Shown in pieces: positions 25,546 through 36,098 of a stretch of DNA of 64,000 nucleotides. Under the pieces are notes generated by a model. It had not been told where the DNA came from. It saw only the letters and a list, made by a program, of their open reading frames with translations, and made no database searches. Source of the DNA: Aquatica leii (taxonomy: Eukaryota; Arthropoda; Insecta; Coleoptera; Lampyridae); the NCBI GenBank assembly GCA_035610365.1, contig CM069436.1:40989117-41053116 (forward strand), written 5' to 3'. How positions within the stretch are numbered: the stretch's first letter is position 1; every line of letters begins with the position of its first letter. The position numbers and the translations under genes were made by a program.

Positions 25546-25746
25546 ATGTGTAAATTACAATTATCCTACTGCAGTTTATCTGCACAAAATTTACAAATTT
25601 TACTATCAACAGCAAAAGTTCTTGCATTTAACTCATTTAACAGATTATTTGAATTGCGGGTGTTGCTTGATTCACCTTTGCAATCAAATTTCATTCAGAG
25701 CGTGCTTGTAAAATTTTTGGTTTCAAAAAAATTCTTGTACAAATAA
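25546..25746 (+). pseudogene. BEL/Pao aspartic protease remnant
   Basis: The frame reads LLSTAKVLAFNSF, then RVLLDSPLQSNFI. BEL proteases have a LLSTA strand followed by the active-site D-S-G-S/A-Q-S-NFI loop. Here the glycine after DS is replaced by proline, so the site is inactive even apart from the surrounding stops. It follows the gag zinc knuckle, as expected. Confidence 0.65.
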
Positions 25747-26159
25747 AGGTTTTTGCTATAAATAAAAGTATTACAACAATAGTCATCCGTTGATGCCAAT
25801 CCTTTTATTTATGTGAAGAAATTGATTTATTGGTAGGAGTTACAGTAACGTTTGTATCTGGGTCAAATTAGTGAATCAAATTCTCTTACTTTGCATAAAA
25901 TTAAATTTGATTTGGTTACTTCAGGAGCCTTGACTGATAATTCACAAAATTCAAATAAAAATATTTTGGCAATCTAATGAATTTATTTCTTCCTTCAAAG
26001 TACATAGTGCAGGTAATGAATATTGTGAAAATAATTTTAAGAAACCTATTTTACGTAATACATCTGGGCCATTTATAATCATATTTTCATTTAAGAACAG
26101 TTTTAGCCTAGATTTTTTATTATTGATAGCTCATTTTATAAGAATACTAATTTAAAGAA

Positions 26160-27110
26160 AGAAAATGTACACTGATTTTATGGAAGAGTACAATTACTTA
26201 AATTACATGACCAATTTTCAACTTGATAATAAAGTTTTATTCTATCTTGCATACCATCTAGTTTTAAGGAAACCTATCGAAACTACGAAGCTACAAGTAG
26301 CAATCGATGGTTCTTGCAAAGTCTAATTGGGTATATATATTAATGTAACCGAATTCACTGGCTCATCTCTTCAAGATGATATATTTTCCATAATTTCTAG
26401 ATTTCGTAAATATCAATTTGCTATCACAAGAGAAATCAAAAAAAATTATCGGCAGGTATTAATACATCTTGATCATATGCAGTTTTTAATAATTGTATGA
26501 CGAACAGATGAAAACAGTGAACTAAAACATTTTCAATTAAATACTGTAACATACGGCACAACTTCTGTCCATTATTTAGCTGTTTGTTGTTTAGTTCAAT
26601 TTGCTGCAGACTTTAAAGATCAATTTCCAATTGAAGCAGAAATTATAAAAATATATTATTATGTAAATGACCTCTTAACCGGTGCGAACTCTGTTAATAA
26701 ACTACATATATGATCTAATAGGACTACTTGCTCTAACGATTGTTATTGGAAAACTCATTATTCAAGAGTTACGGTTATTAAAATTAGGTTAGGACGAGTC
26801 TATTCCTAGAAATGTACAAAGTGGTTACATTTTAAGAAAAGTTTATCGTCTATCTCAAGATACTACGTCAATTACTTATTCAAAATCCAATAAATAGTAA
26901 ATTTCATTCGTTTTTAGACGCTTCTAAAAGAACGTAGAGCTGTTGTATATATTTTCGATCAGTAGATAAATTTTGTCATCGTTCTGGTTAGACTTCTAGC
27001 AGGTAAATCTAGAATTGCACTACAAAAAAAAGTTTCTATACCTCGGTTCAAACTATGTGCTGAAGAAATTACTAACAAATTTAAGGATATTATAAACGTA
27101 ACAACTGATA
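26160..27110 (+). pseudogene. BEL/Pao reverse transcriptase and RNase H remnant
   Basis: In broken frames the plus strand shows KPIETTKLQVAIDGSCK (RT start), LQDDIFSIISRFR, then YRQVLIHLD, FQLNTVTYGTTS and IIKIYYYVNDLLTGA. The last is the catalytic YVDD box with the first aspartate changed to asparagine. Near 27000 LAGKSRIALQKKVSIPRFKLCAEE is the start of the RNase H region. The domain order and spacing fit BEL/Pao pol. There are several stops and frameshifts, and it cannot be functional. Confidence 0.75.
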
Positions 27111-27676
27111 ATCACTTTTTTTAGTGCGATTCATAAATCGTTTTTTGCTGGTTAAACTCTAACCATAATAAATAAAAGTTGGTTAGAAAGAAATGAAATC
27201 TTAATTACTCACATTATAATTTCGGATTCCCAAAATTACAAAAAAGAATCATTTTCAATTTCAATAAAACTAAAACTTAATTTCTTTTAAAAACATATTC
27301 TAGTTTTTATAGATTAAAAAAAATAATTACCGATTGTTTAAGATTCATAAATGATTGCTTACTTCCCAAAAATTAACGAAATTCTGACCCGTTAACTCTA
27401 AGAGAGTTAGAATAGTATAATTATCCTAGTAAGGCTAGTTCAAAACGAATCTTATCCTACTGAATTTCACACCTTGAAAATAAAAAAAAAAAGAACAAAA
27501 CTCTTCTGCTAAATTTGACTGCATTTTTGAATAGGGACAACATAATAAGAGTTTAGATGCAGATTATAGATCAAATTATACTTATAATAATAAACAGCAC
27601 CCAATACTATTACCTAAAAATCATCGTTTTACAAAAATTTTGTTTGATAATGAGCTTTAACGGTTAAGGTTACTTC

Positions 27677-28637
27677 GTGCAAGCTTCTTTTAAGTTTAAT
27701 ACACGATTAATGTATACCTATTGGGAGAGTTTTAATTACAAAAAAAAATCTAATGACATAATATTTATTAGATTCATTGCTAAACTGACTACTCAATTGT
27801 TAGGTTTACTATCTCATGAACAAACTTTGCTAATACACCCATTTCAGACTGTAGGTGTAGACTATGCAGGAGCTTTTATTATTAAGGACAAAGAAGAACG
27901 CGGAAGTAAAACAAGAAAGTGTTATGTTTGTCTATTTATTTGTTTTATGACTAAAGCGTTAGATTTGCACCTTGTTACTAACTAAATCACTAAAGATTTT
28001 GTATGTGCTTTCAACCAATTTGTGTGTAAAAGAAAAAAACCTACAAATGTATTTAGCAATAACGGTACCAATATCGTAAGTGCCAAACTTTAATAAAAAA
28101 TTTACGAATTTATTAAATCTATTAGCAAACAAGTGGTTGGTTTCACTACAAACGATGACATTGTTTAAAAATTTATACCTCCTAATTTTCTTTATTTTGG
28201 AGGTCTTTGGGAGACCGGTGTAAAAATGTATTATTTAAAACGAGTATTAGCTAACACTTCTTTACTTTGTGAAGAATTCTACATCATCCTTACCCAATTT
28301 AAATTAATTCTTAACTTACGTCCTTTATCTCAAATTAATTATAATAATAATACCCCAGTAAATTTTCTCATTGACCGTAGATACTTTTGGAGTAAACGGT
28401 CAAAAAATATTTAAATGAGTTATAACAAAAAAAATGGAAGCATGGAACAATCTTAAAGAAATAATACTTGTGGTAATTATTGATAACAACTTACCTCGTT
28501 TACGATGGCTTTTAGAAAGAATTGTAAAACTTTATCCAGATGAAGACCAAATAACCCGTCTTGTTACTATAAGATGCAACAATAATCTAATTAAACGCGC
28601 CGTCACTAAAGTGTATGTTCTTCCTTTGCCTGAGTAA
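27677..28637 (+). pseudogene. BEL/Pao integrase remnant
   Basis: The 27677 frame contains HPFQTVGVDYAGAF, the first catalytic aspartate of the integrase core in its BEL context, followed by KCYVCLFICFMTKALDLHLV. Past a stop comes FSNNGTNIVSAK, the second site with D replaced by N. The 28140-28414 part reads IPPNFLYFGGLWETGVK and LNLRPLSQ. The final frame (28434-28637) holds VVIIDNNLPRLRWLLERI and TRLVTIRC, the BEL C-terminal block. Three separate frames and a lost catalytic aspartate show it is dead. Confidence 0.85.
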
Positions 28638-28803
28638 CAATGGATAATTAGAAATTAAGATTATTAAGAAATTTTTATTGTAGAAGTTTATTTATGTATT
28701 TTTGATTTTGGGATTATGACTTTTGTTTATTTTGTATTAACCTTTTGTAACACAATTTATTATTTTACAATCTAGTTTAAGAATACGTTATTTGTTAAAA
28801 CGG

Positions 28804-28950
28804 TGTGGGTTTCAAGTGGGCGGCATGCTACAATCATGTATAATATTTGAAGTTTATTTAATTTTACTTGCGCGAGCATGCAAACGCTTGTGTATATTTA
28901 TTCAAATAAAGGGTACCTAAGAAGTAGTATCTGATACAATTATTGTATTT
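28804..28950 (+). repeat. 3' LTR remnant of the BEL/Pao element
   Basis: It matches 24335-24545 as described there: TGTGG start, ACTTGCGCG, TTTATTCAA and GTACCTAAGAAGTA. The divergence between the two LTRs is high, which fits the decayed coding region and an old insertion. Confidence 0.6.
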
Positions 28951-29294
28951 AGCACCGCAAAAAAATATGATTTTTTGGATTATTGGTTGTTTGTATTTTA
29001 CCAGTAAACAGTATTAGTTAGTAAATTTATTTTTAATGTTACATTAAAAGCGTATGCTGGTAGACATTTGGTGTGTTTAACTAAATCAATTAAATCAACT
29101 TTAATAGTAGAATAAAATTAATTATATTACATACTTGTCTCCAATTTTAATAACTAATTTTTATATGTTTCATAAATTTTGTAATTTTCTGTCTATTCTA
29201 ATACAAAATAAACAATATTGTTTAATTACGAGATAAGATTTTTATTGTTACGTTGTTTAGTTTAATCTTTAAACTAAGAATAACTTTGTTGCAG
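28951..29294 (+). other. Intron end upstream of receptor exon
   Basis: No coding sequence is seen. The stretch ends in a pyrimidine-rich tract and TTGCAG at 29289-29294, which serves as the splice acceptor of the next exon. Confidence 0.55.
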
Positions 29295-29477
29295 GTGCTG
29301 GATGAATGAGGGACGATATAACATAATTCTTCAAATTCCAGTGTGTGCTACAGTCTTTTTCAACGTAATTTTTCTTTTTAATATATTACGAGTGTTATTA
29401 ATAAAGCTAAGAAGAGGACCGCACGTACAAGGTGCTACCAACTCGGGTACATCAAGAACATCTTTACAAGCTCTAAG
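29295..29477 (+). CDS. Class B (secretin-type) neuropeptide GPCR, exon with ECL2-TM5-ICL3
   Basis: This internal exon follows acceptor TTGCAG and ends at donor AAG|GTACG. It opens with CWMNEGRY: the Cys-Trp pair is the conserved end of extracellular loop 2 in class B receptors. A hydrophobic helix follows (IILQIPVCATVFFNVIFLF, TM5), then NILRVLLIKLRRG, the conserved N-I-x-RVL-x-x-KLR start of intracellular loop 3, and SRTSLQALR. Intron phase is 2 on both sides, and the exon joins in frame to 53619. Such receptors bind peptide hormones at the cell surface and couple to G proteins, mostly raising cAMP. The subtype is open; calcitonin/DH31-receptor-like or PDF-receptor-like are the best guesses. 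Confidence 0.85.
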
Positions 29478-30780
29478 GTACGTTTTCTTAAATTTATAGT
29501 CTTAAATAAGCATTTACAATAACTTTTTGTTTATAATTTATTATAAGTATAAACATTTTTAAAAACAGTTTCAGTTCACGTAATTTTTACAACCTATATG
29601 TATGCTAATGTAAACGTCCACTTTCATTTATCTAAGAAAACGACCTACAAAAAATTTAATTTTCTTTTTTGCGGTCGAGCTAATTTAAGGATGTGGCTTT
29701 TATCCTGTCACAAACAATTTTAAAGTTTTTTTTTAACTTTTGCACCTATTTTTATCTTATTTGGTCATAATCGTAAACTTTGCAATAACGCAATAAGTAG
29801 TTTCTATATTTATAGGTATATATATTATGTATTTGTTGCTAAACGAAACGTTAATAAAAAATTGCATTTTAAGTATACAAATCATGTTTCCTGTATTTTT
29901 TTTTAAATAGTTACGAATACACATCAAGTAATTTAACGTAGACTGCTTTAAATTCTCTTAGCAATGTAATGTAAATTTTGACTTTAATTCGAGCGCAGAG
30001 TAGCATTAAACCTTAGCGTCTGCCGTATCTCATAGTATATCACATGAATCAAAAATTTTAAGTATTATTTGTATCGTTGCATTATTTTTGTAACAGTATT
30101 TACACACAAAAATATGTAATTTGATTCAAAGATTTTTGATACTTTTAGTATTAAAAACAAAAATAAATTATATTTTTAATAAAATGTTTTTCTAATTTGT
30201 TTCGATAATAAAACCAAACAAATACTCGTATTATAGTTAAAAGTCTGATGCGTTTCTTGAAAATATTGAGCACTAATAATCTTTGTATTTTAGCATTTCG
30301 TTAACTTTTACTAATATTTTTTGATGTGTACACAATTTATTAGTTTAAAATAATCTTCTTAAAGGCCATTTGCTACTTTGTATCAAGGTAAGAAATAATT
30401 TCTTTTAAAATACGAAAATCGATTATTGTAAATTTACAGCTACAGCAGCATGTAATTTATAAACAATTTTACTTATTTACATAAGTGTTTTTGTATCTGC
30501 CGCATACAATGTGCTAACTGAATATAGCACACATCACGTACTGCATTCTTCGAAAGTATACCGTAGGTCAAGGCCAATAAATAATGTTACAAATGAAATG
30601 AAAATAGAATAGTAAAGAGGCCAAAAAAAGATATTATTTAGACAAAACTTGGGTTAATACCGGTCATCTTACTATAAAAATTTGGACAGACTAAACGGTG
30701 GTGACACGTTGAAATTAGTTTAACACCCGCGAAATTCAAAATATGCTTTGAATAATTTGTCGATTTAAAACCACAACGTA
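29478..30780 (+). other. Receptor intron, first part
   Basis: AT-rich sequence from donor GTACGTTTTC onward with no recognisable gene or repeat. The intron extends to 53618 and contains all elements listed between. Confidence 0.55.
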
Positions 30781-30837
30781 AAAGGACATTGGAGGTAAGC
30801 AATGTCATTGCAATTGTGCAAACGCCACCAGAGTGAA

Positions 30838-30881
30838 CTACTGGACGGCTGTTTCGCCTTTTTGGGGCTCATCAGCAGTAG
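30838..30881 (-). ncRNA. Hammerhead ribozyme, canonical type I, in PLE 3' terminal repeat
   Basis: Every conserved part is present on the minus strand. Stem I is 6 perfect base pairs (CTACTG 30881-30876 with CAGTAG 30843-30838). CTGATGA is at 30875-30869. Stem II pairs GCC with GGC (30868-30866 and 30858-30856) around a C/A-rich loop. GAAA is at 30855-30852. Helix III is one C-G pair plus the A-U pair around loop AGCC, and GTC is at 30846-30844 with cleavage expected after the C. It lies about 150 bases 3' of the PLE endonuclease on the same strand, the position known for PLE hammerheads. It is antisense to the receptor gene, so it would not cut the receptor pre-mRNA. Confidence 0.88.
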
Positions 30882-30984
30882 GAGATACACCCTAATGTAG
30901 TTCCCACAATTGCATTGACGCTCCTTAAAGCTTATATTTAAGTATCGCAAAGTTACAATTCAAAAGTGTTTGATGGCAGAGCTA

Positions 30985-31678
30985 GCTATTTACAGTAAAC
31001 TTTAGACACATAGTAAAATCACACTATGAGATCAAACTATAATTTTGAACTGGGAAGAATTGAAGGAATTAAATTTAACATTTTATTTAGACAATTTCTA
31101 GAAAGATCGTTAGAAATTCTATTAATTTTAAGAGTCTCTAATGACTTAAGAAGAGATCCTTTATTACAAACATGTAAAATTTTGATATTCAGATCTGAAG
31201 AAAATGAATGTCCTGAACATAAAATATGATTGGAATAAGCAGAGTTAGTGTTATAAACATTTGTATTTAAATATCTATTTATTAAATATAATAGTTCATT
31301 TAGTCTAGTTTTGTATTTTCTACCTGATTGACCAATATATCAAGAATTGCAAAAAGAACAAGTAAGTTTATACACTCCAGATTTATGTAAAATTGGTATT
31401 TGATCTTTATTATTAACTAAAAATAATTTAAGTGTGTTATATGTCAAAAATGAAATGTTGATATTATGTTTTTTGAAAACAGTGGCCAAAGTATGGAAGA
31501 TATTTAAAAACTATTTTATTATTAGTAGGAAAATTGATAACATTTTTGAATAAATGTTTTATACAAACTCTGTGAAAAAAACTATTGATTAATAATACGA
31601 TAACCATTATTTATACCAATTTGATTTATAATTGTGTTAGCAAAATTAGAAGTAGACAAAGGTATAGAAAATAGTTTA
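30985..31678 (-). pseudogene. Penelope-like element 3' coding end: RT tail and GIY-YIG endonuclease
   Basis: Read on the minus strand, 31480-31400 gives FKKHNINISFLTYNTLKLF, the linker before the nuclease. Then comes LHKSGVYKLTCSFCNS, a stop, and YIGQSGRKYKTRLNE, the GIY-YIG core with its catalytic arginine (31395-31290). After a frame change, CSGHSFSSDLNIKILHVC and SLLKSLETLKINR (about 31220-31110) complete the domain. Several stops and shifts make it non-functional. The hammerhead at 30838 follows it. At 31680 it is cut by the 3' tail of the LINE, so the 5' part is missing or displaced. Confidence 0.8.
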
Positions 31679-31689
31679 TAAAACTTCTT

Positions 31690-32068
31690 CTTCTTCTTCT
31701 TGTCGTAAGCCTTTGGCTTGTTCTACCCATTCTGCTCCGCTTCCTGAGATGTGGACGTCTAGCATTCCTTCCGCCGTTTGGGGGGGGGGGCGCCCTGGCA
31801 AACGTCTTGATAATGGTTTTCCATTCCTAGCGATCTTAGCCAACCTGCTGTCATCCATCCTGGATACATGTTCGTTCCAACCGCACCTTCTCATTTGCAC
31901 CCAACGTACTATATCCATGGCGTCGCGTTCTTCTGTAATTTCGCTGCTTCTACGGTGATCCAGTAATGTATTACCTGTTATTGTTCTGAGGATTTTCATT
32001 TCGTGTGTTCGATACATTCTTTTTGTTACTACCGTCTCTGCTCTTGTTTCTGCAGCATAAGTCAACAC
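31690..32068 (-). pseudogene. LINE C-terminal domain and microsatellite tail
   Basis: The frame has TYAAETR, then MYRTHEMKILRTITG and RCGWNEHVSRMDDSRLAK, the usual C-terminal block of RTE-like LINEs (R-W-x-x-H-V-x-RM-x-D). GRPP follows at a C homopolymer (G11 on the plus strand, 31780-31790), after which the frame appears shifted. The final EEEEE comes from the GAA tail, not from a real acidic domain. Confidence 0.8.
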
Positions 32069-32128
32069 GGGTCTAACGCACGCTTTATATATTCTAGTTT
32101 TTGTTTTTGCCGATATGCAATTATTTTT

Positions 32129-32560
32129 TCAGATGGTATGTCTTAAAGCACCCGCGATTCTAGATGCTTTATTAGCTTGTTGTCTTACAATGCTGTTTAA
32201 GTTCCCATAAGCTGAAATGGTAGTTCCCAAATATTTAAATTCAGATACTTGTTTGATAATTTCGTCATTAATTACTATTTTGCATCTCCGCGGCTCTCTT
32301 GCTATCGTCATGGTTTTGGTTTTTTTTATTAAAATTTGCATATTTACTTTTTCTGCTGCGGTGTTGAATGCTTGCGTCAGTCGTTGTAAGCCATCCTCAG
32401 TTTCAGCCAGGAGAATAGCATTATCTGCATAGCTCACAATTTTAACCTTTTGTCCACCCATGCTGTAACCGCGATTCACCTTACGTACTTCTTCTATTAA
32501 ATTGTCCATTAAAAGGTTGAATAGCAATGGACTAAGGCTGTCCCCGTGTCGTATGCCCGC
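32129..32560 (-). pseudogene. LINE reverse transcriptase, C-terminal half
   Basis: The piece contains RHGDSLSPLLFNLLMDN (block B, 32555-32500), then VKIVSYADNAILLAE, the catalytic YADD box with the second aspartate changed to asparagine, and FKYLGTTIS (thumb). The D-to-N change and the surrounding frame breaks make the RT inactive. Confidence 0.85.
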
Positions 32561-32562
32561 CT

Positions 32563-33174
32563 CTACGTGTAAGGGATTTGATGTTTGTGTGTTACTTTTA
32601 ATTGTGTGTTGTTATTGTTGAGTTGAACTATGGTTTCTATGATATTCCTATGTATATTGTGGCGTTGTAGTTCTTTTATAGCATCTGTAATCCGTGCCCT
32701 ATCAAATGCTTTCGTTAGGTCAATGAAGCATAAAAAAGCAGGTTTATTGTACTCTATAAACTTTTCGGCAATCTGTCTAACGATAAAGATGACATCGACA
32801 GTAGAACGATTTTTTCTGAAGCCTTGTTGTTCTTCGCTCATTTGGACTTTATTAGCAATATGTTGACTCAAGAGTCTGGTGAAGTGCTTCAGCGAGCTAT
32901 TTAGAAGCGTAATTCCGCGGTAGTTCTCCGGGTTACATAGGCTTCCCTTTTTGTGCAACGGTATAGTCGTACTGTCCCTCCAACTGGTTGGTATAGCTGT
33001 ATTCTCTAATATGTTGTTGTATAAGTCAGCAAGTTGACCTGCTAAGTTTTCACCTCCGTGTTTTAACAGTTCGTTTGATATGTTGTCCGGGCCAGGTGAC
33101 TTTCCATTTTTCAATTTTCTCATCTCATCTAGTACTTTTTCGGTAATTAGTACTACTAATCCATCGGTGTTCAA
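32563..33174 (-). pseudogene. LINE reverse transcriptase, N-terminal half
   Basis: The frame shows RT blocks in order: KLKNGKSPGPDNISNELLK (block 1), TIPLHKKGS and ENYRGITLL (2), QQGFRKNRSTVD (2a/3), and FLCFIDLTKAFDR (A, with the first catalytic aspartate). It is broken by a frameshift at about 32575, immediately before the RHGDSLSP block, which lies in the next frame. RT copies the element RNA into the target site. Confidence 0.88.
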
Positions 33175-33266
33175 TGGTGTCTTGCGGATAAGTTTTGGGA
33201 TTGTTTTGCTTTCGCTTAATATATCGTTACTCGAGTATAGTGTTCTGAAATGATCGGTCCATTGTT

Positions 33267-33842
33267 TTAAGAATATTTTGTCTGTTTTTGGGATCCATAC
33301 ATATCGTTCTCCATTTCTCTACTGAAGTTCTCCCAATACTCCCTCTTTATTTGTCGGATTCTGTCGTTTGCTCTGTTTCTAATTTTGACGTACTGAATGT
33401 AGTCTCGAGGTGTCTTGCTCGATTTATATCGGAGATGTACTTTTTCCTTTTCTTGTGCCAACTCTTTAAGTTTAGGTATAAACCATGGTTTTCCATTCTC
33501 TCTATTGTTTGATTTTTTTAGAATGCGTATTCCAATTGCTTCTTTGGCTGCATTTGTTATATTAGTTTTTAGTTTTTCCCACATGATGTCGGGGAATTCA
33601 CCATGGGTAATTATGTTAATATCTAGATTTTGTTTGAGACGTCGTTGATACAGATCGATAGTGCTTTGGTTCCTGAATGATTCAATGTTGAACTTTTCTT
33701 GGTTTGCTAATTGACTATATTTCTTTGGTGGTGGTTTCATCATAGTTAATTTTCCCAATATAAGGTTATGGTCTGAGCCTATGTTTAGTTGAATTGGATT
33801 TACTTCCACAGAATGACACTTTATGTTGACTTTTGTGCTCAA
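33267..33842 (-). pseudogene. LINE endonuclease end and linker
   Basis: This 191-codon frame begins inside the last part of the endonuclease: GSDHNLILGKL contains the conserved S-D-H triad with the catalytic histidine. The rest is a basic, helical linker (many K, R and Q) that leads to the reverse transcriptase. It is separated from the first endonuclease piece by stops near 33840-33900. Confidence 0.8.
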
Positions 33843-33900
33843 AAAAAGTATTGTTTATTCGTAACTCATTGTGGGTGCAAAAATCAATAAGCATTTTACC

Positions 33901-34416
33901 TCAGTCATTCACATTTGCTTCATTGAATCTGTTCTTTATTCCTGGTATTATTGAATTGCCTATCCGAGCATTAAAGTCGCCTAATATTATGATAGGAGTC
34001 TGGTTTAAAACTCTGTCAATTGTTTGCTGAAGTTGGTCATAAAATTCATGCGCTTCTTGTTGTGGTCTTCCCGTATCTGGGGCGTATACTGATATTATAT
34101 GGAGCATATCTTTTACCAGTTTAATTTTGATTACAATTATTCTGACGCTCTTGTAGTCGATATCCATTATGTAATGTTCAGTCGTCCGGTTAATCAGTAC
34201 ACCTACTCCCGAAGCTGCTCTTTCGTCTTTTGGTTTTCCAGAGTAAGCTAGTAGATAGTCTCCGTAATCTGTTGTCCCTTTCCTTTTCTTCTTCATCTCA
34301 AATATAGCACAAATATCCACACCATGTTCCACCAACTCTTCAATGATCTCTTGGTCCTTGCTACTGAATGATCTCACATTCCAACACCCTATCCGCAGCT
34401 GGTTCTTCTTCTTTTT
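33901..34416 (-). pseudogene. LINE endonuclease domain (AP-like)
   Basis: The frame opens with RIGCWNVRSF (the family's WNVR strand), continues with GVDICAIFE, where the catalytic E of the E-[MT]K motif is followed by MKK, and SGVGVLINR, then IISVYAPD and IIILGDFNAR with the catalytic D and N. These motifs come in the correct order for an apurinic-type endonuclease that nicks target DNA for priming. A TGA at the 33901 end breaks the link to the next piece, so the protein is truncated. Confidence 0.85.
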
Positions 34417-34762
34417 ATTTCGCCATTTCTTTAATCGTGTCCTGTTCTTTGCGTGAGTCGTTGCCGTATTTCCATCTTGTTCCGAGGCAGTCTTCCTGGG
34501 TCTGTGAGCAGGTTTGTTTTTTTTACTCTCGGCAGGAAGCTAGCCTAACCTTGAAACCCTCCTCCTTTATCCGGGCTTGGGACCGGCGCAACGACTCCTG
34601 AGCTACTTAATCCACCCAGGAGCCGTTGAGGCGGAGTTTTTATGAAACAATATACTAATAAAGAAAAATCCGACTACCGTATAGTCAACCAACACGTACG
34701 CATATTGAGTAAACGTTATACATTTTTATTATTCATGAACTTAACATAATTTAGCTGAAAAC

Positions 34763-35757
34763 TGTAACGTGTACATTTTTTTCGTTTGAATACGTCTGAT
34801 TTTCGTTAACATTTTTGTATTCACTGTTGATATAAATTCTTTTGCGCAAGCATTTCACGCACGCACATGCGTTTTGAGCCTTCTTCTTAAGTACGAAGTC
34901 ATCATCCATCTTACGTTTTGCAATGAAATCGTGAGCGGACATTTTTTTGCGTGCTGCAAAAAGTGGAATTACCACTTATTTAATTTGTGTTTGTGAATTT
35001 TTGCCCCAATGGTGAAAATTATTTAAGCTGGCGTTTGTTCGTAGCCCGCATTTGTTCGTAGCATTGGCATTTTGTTGTATTTGCGAAAATTAGAATAAAA
35101 CCCGTAATTCGAAGGGGTAAGTCATTTTTGTTTTGATTCGAATTGTATAATTCATCGCAACTTACGTTTTAGTTTTTTTTTTCTTTGTTCCGGATTTTTG
35201 GTTTCGTTCTTATACGATGTTTTTGAGTATGAAAATCTTATGAATACGATTTCGATCTTTATACGTCTGCGATTATGGAAATTACGATCTACGATTATCA
35301 ATTTTATCGATCCAAAGGCAAGATATCAATCAAATCTTCGTGAAAGATACGATTTACGGAAATTGCATCAGATTGCATCATTCAATGAGTCATGACCACA
35401 CCTTAATAGAAGCTGCGCGATTCGCAAGTGGTAAAATTAAACCTTCAAGAACACGTAGGTACATAATCTGTAATTATTAGTTTTAAGTTAAGTTCTTGGT
35501 TTCAATATTTAACCATTCATATATAAAAAATATTGTGGCGTCCAACTTATAAATTTTTGTATTTATCAAATTCAAAATTAGTAATCTTAAGTAACGTAAG
35601 AATTCCCACGACTCTAATTAATTAAATATAAAAATGCTCATTGCTCTTATGTAGTTTGTGTTTAATGTGTTTTAAATAAATATTTTTGTGAGCTGGCTGG
35701 TGCATTCATTTATTTTTATGTTACATATTTGGCACCGATTATTTGTGTCATGTTACA
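34763..35757 (+). repeat. 5' LTR of the Ty3/Gypsy element
   Basis: It is almost identical to 41241-42232. It begins TGTAACGTGTAC and ends GTGTCATGTTACA. AATAAA occurs near 35670 (TTTAAATAAATATTTTTG), which may serve as the polyadenylation signal. Two frames found in both LTRs, at 34751-34975 (minus) and 35198-35395 (plus), have no family motifs. Confidence 0.95.
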
Positions 35758-35762
35758 TATTT

Positions 35763-35781
35763 TGGCACCCATCGTGTGAGG
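35763..35781 (+). other. Primer binding site, lysine-tRNA-like
   Basis: Five bases after the LTR lies TGGCACCCATCGTG. A site complementary to lysine tRNA would read TGGCGCCCAACGTG, so this is a near match with two differences. Position and the TGG start support a role as minus-strand primer site. Another tRNA cannot be excluded. Confidence 0.6.
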
Positions 35782-36098
35782 CTAGAGAAAATTCTAACGT
35801 TACTGAAATTTTGATTTGATTTGTTTGTATTTTTGTGTTTTATGTATTATGATTTGTTTATATTTTGTGTATTATAACTATGTTAATGTGTTATGTAAGG
35901 TTTATCACTTGTTCGATGAAGGTAAAATACGATTCAACTTAAGTTACGAAACGATTCGAATTAATACGTTTGATATGATTGATCTTGACTTTGCTTCTGA
36001 TTTTGTTTTCTACATTGTTGTACGATTGGGTTTGTGATTTTGAATTGTTTTCTGTGTACGAATTCAACATTTTGTTTTGATATTTTGAATTTTTGAAA
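35782..36098 (+). other. Leader between LTR and gag
   Basis: This is the untranslated leader of the genomic RNA. The frame at 35816-36037 is low-complexity, hydrophobic and without signature, and I do not regard it as a gene. Confidence 0.6.

Larger units (their letters stand above)
24335..28950 (+). mobile_element. BEL/Pao LTR retrotransposon, old and internally broken
   Basis: Diverged terminal repeats flank gag, protease, RT, RNase H and integrase remnants in the BEL/Pao order on the plus strand. The order, the RT motif set and the integrase C-terminal block are typical of BEL/Pao rather than Gypsy or Copia. Many stops and frameshifts are spread over the whole length. Total length is about 4.6 kb against 5-7 kb for complete family members, so deletions are likely. 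It lies just upstream of a receptor exon and on the same strand. Confidence 0.8.
31681..34636 (-). mobile_element. RTE-like non-LTR retrotransposon (LINE), nearly full length, inactive
   Basis: The minus strand carries, in order, a 5' leader, an AP-type endonuclease, a reverse transcriptase and a C-terminal domain, ending in a short GAA repeat tail (CTT repeats at 31684-31700 on the plus strand). A single open frame with endonuclease first and a microsatellite tail is the plan of RTE-type elements. Stops and frameshifts split the frame into at least five pieces. The leader includes the stretch near 34550-34600, whose reverse complement reads CCAAGCCCGGATAAAGGAGG. No clear target duplication was found. 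Its 3' end abuts a PLE, which suggests insertion into that element. Confidence 0.85.

Noticed and set aside
30765..30950. 61-codon minus-strand frame with PKKAKQPSSSSLWWR
   Set aside because: It is the translation of the hammerhead ribozyme and surrounding terminal repeat, not a protein gene.
35198..35395. 65-codon frame in the 5' LTR, repeated at 41673 in the 3' LTR
   Set aside because: Duplicated only because the LTRs are duplicates; no start context or domain.
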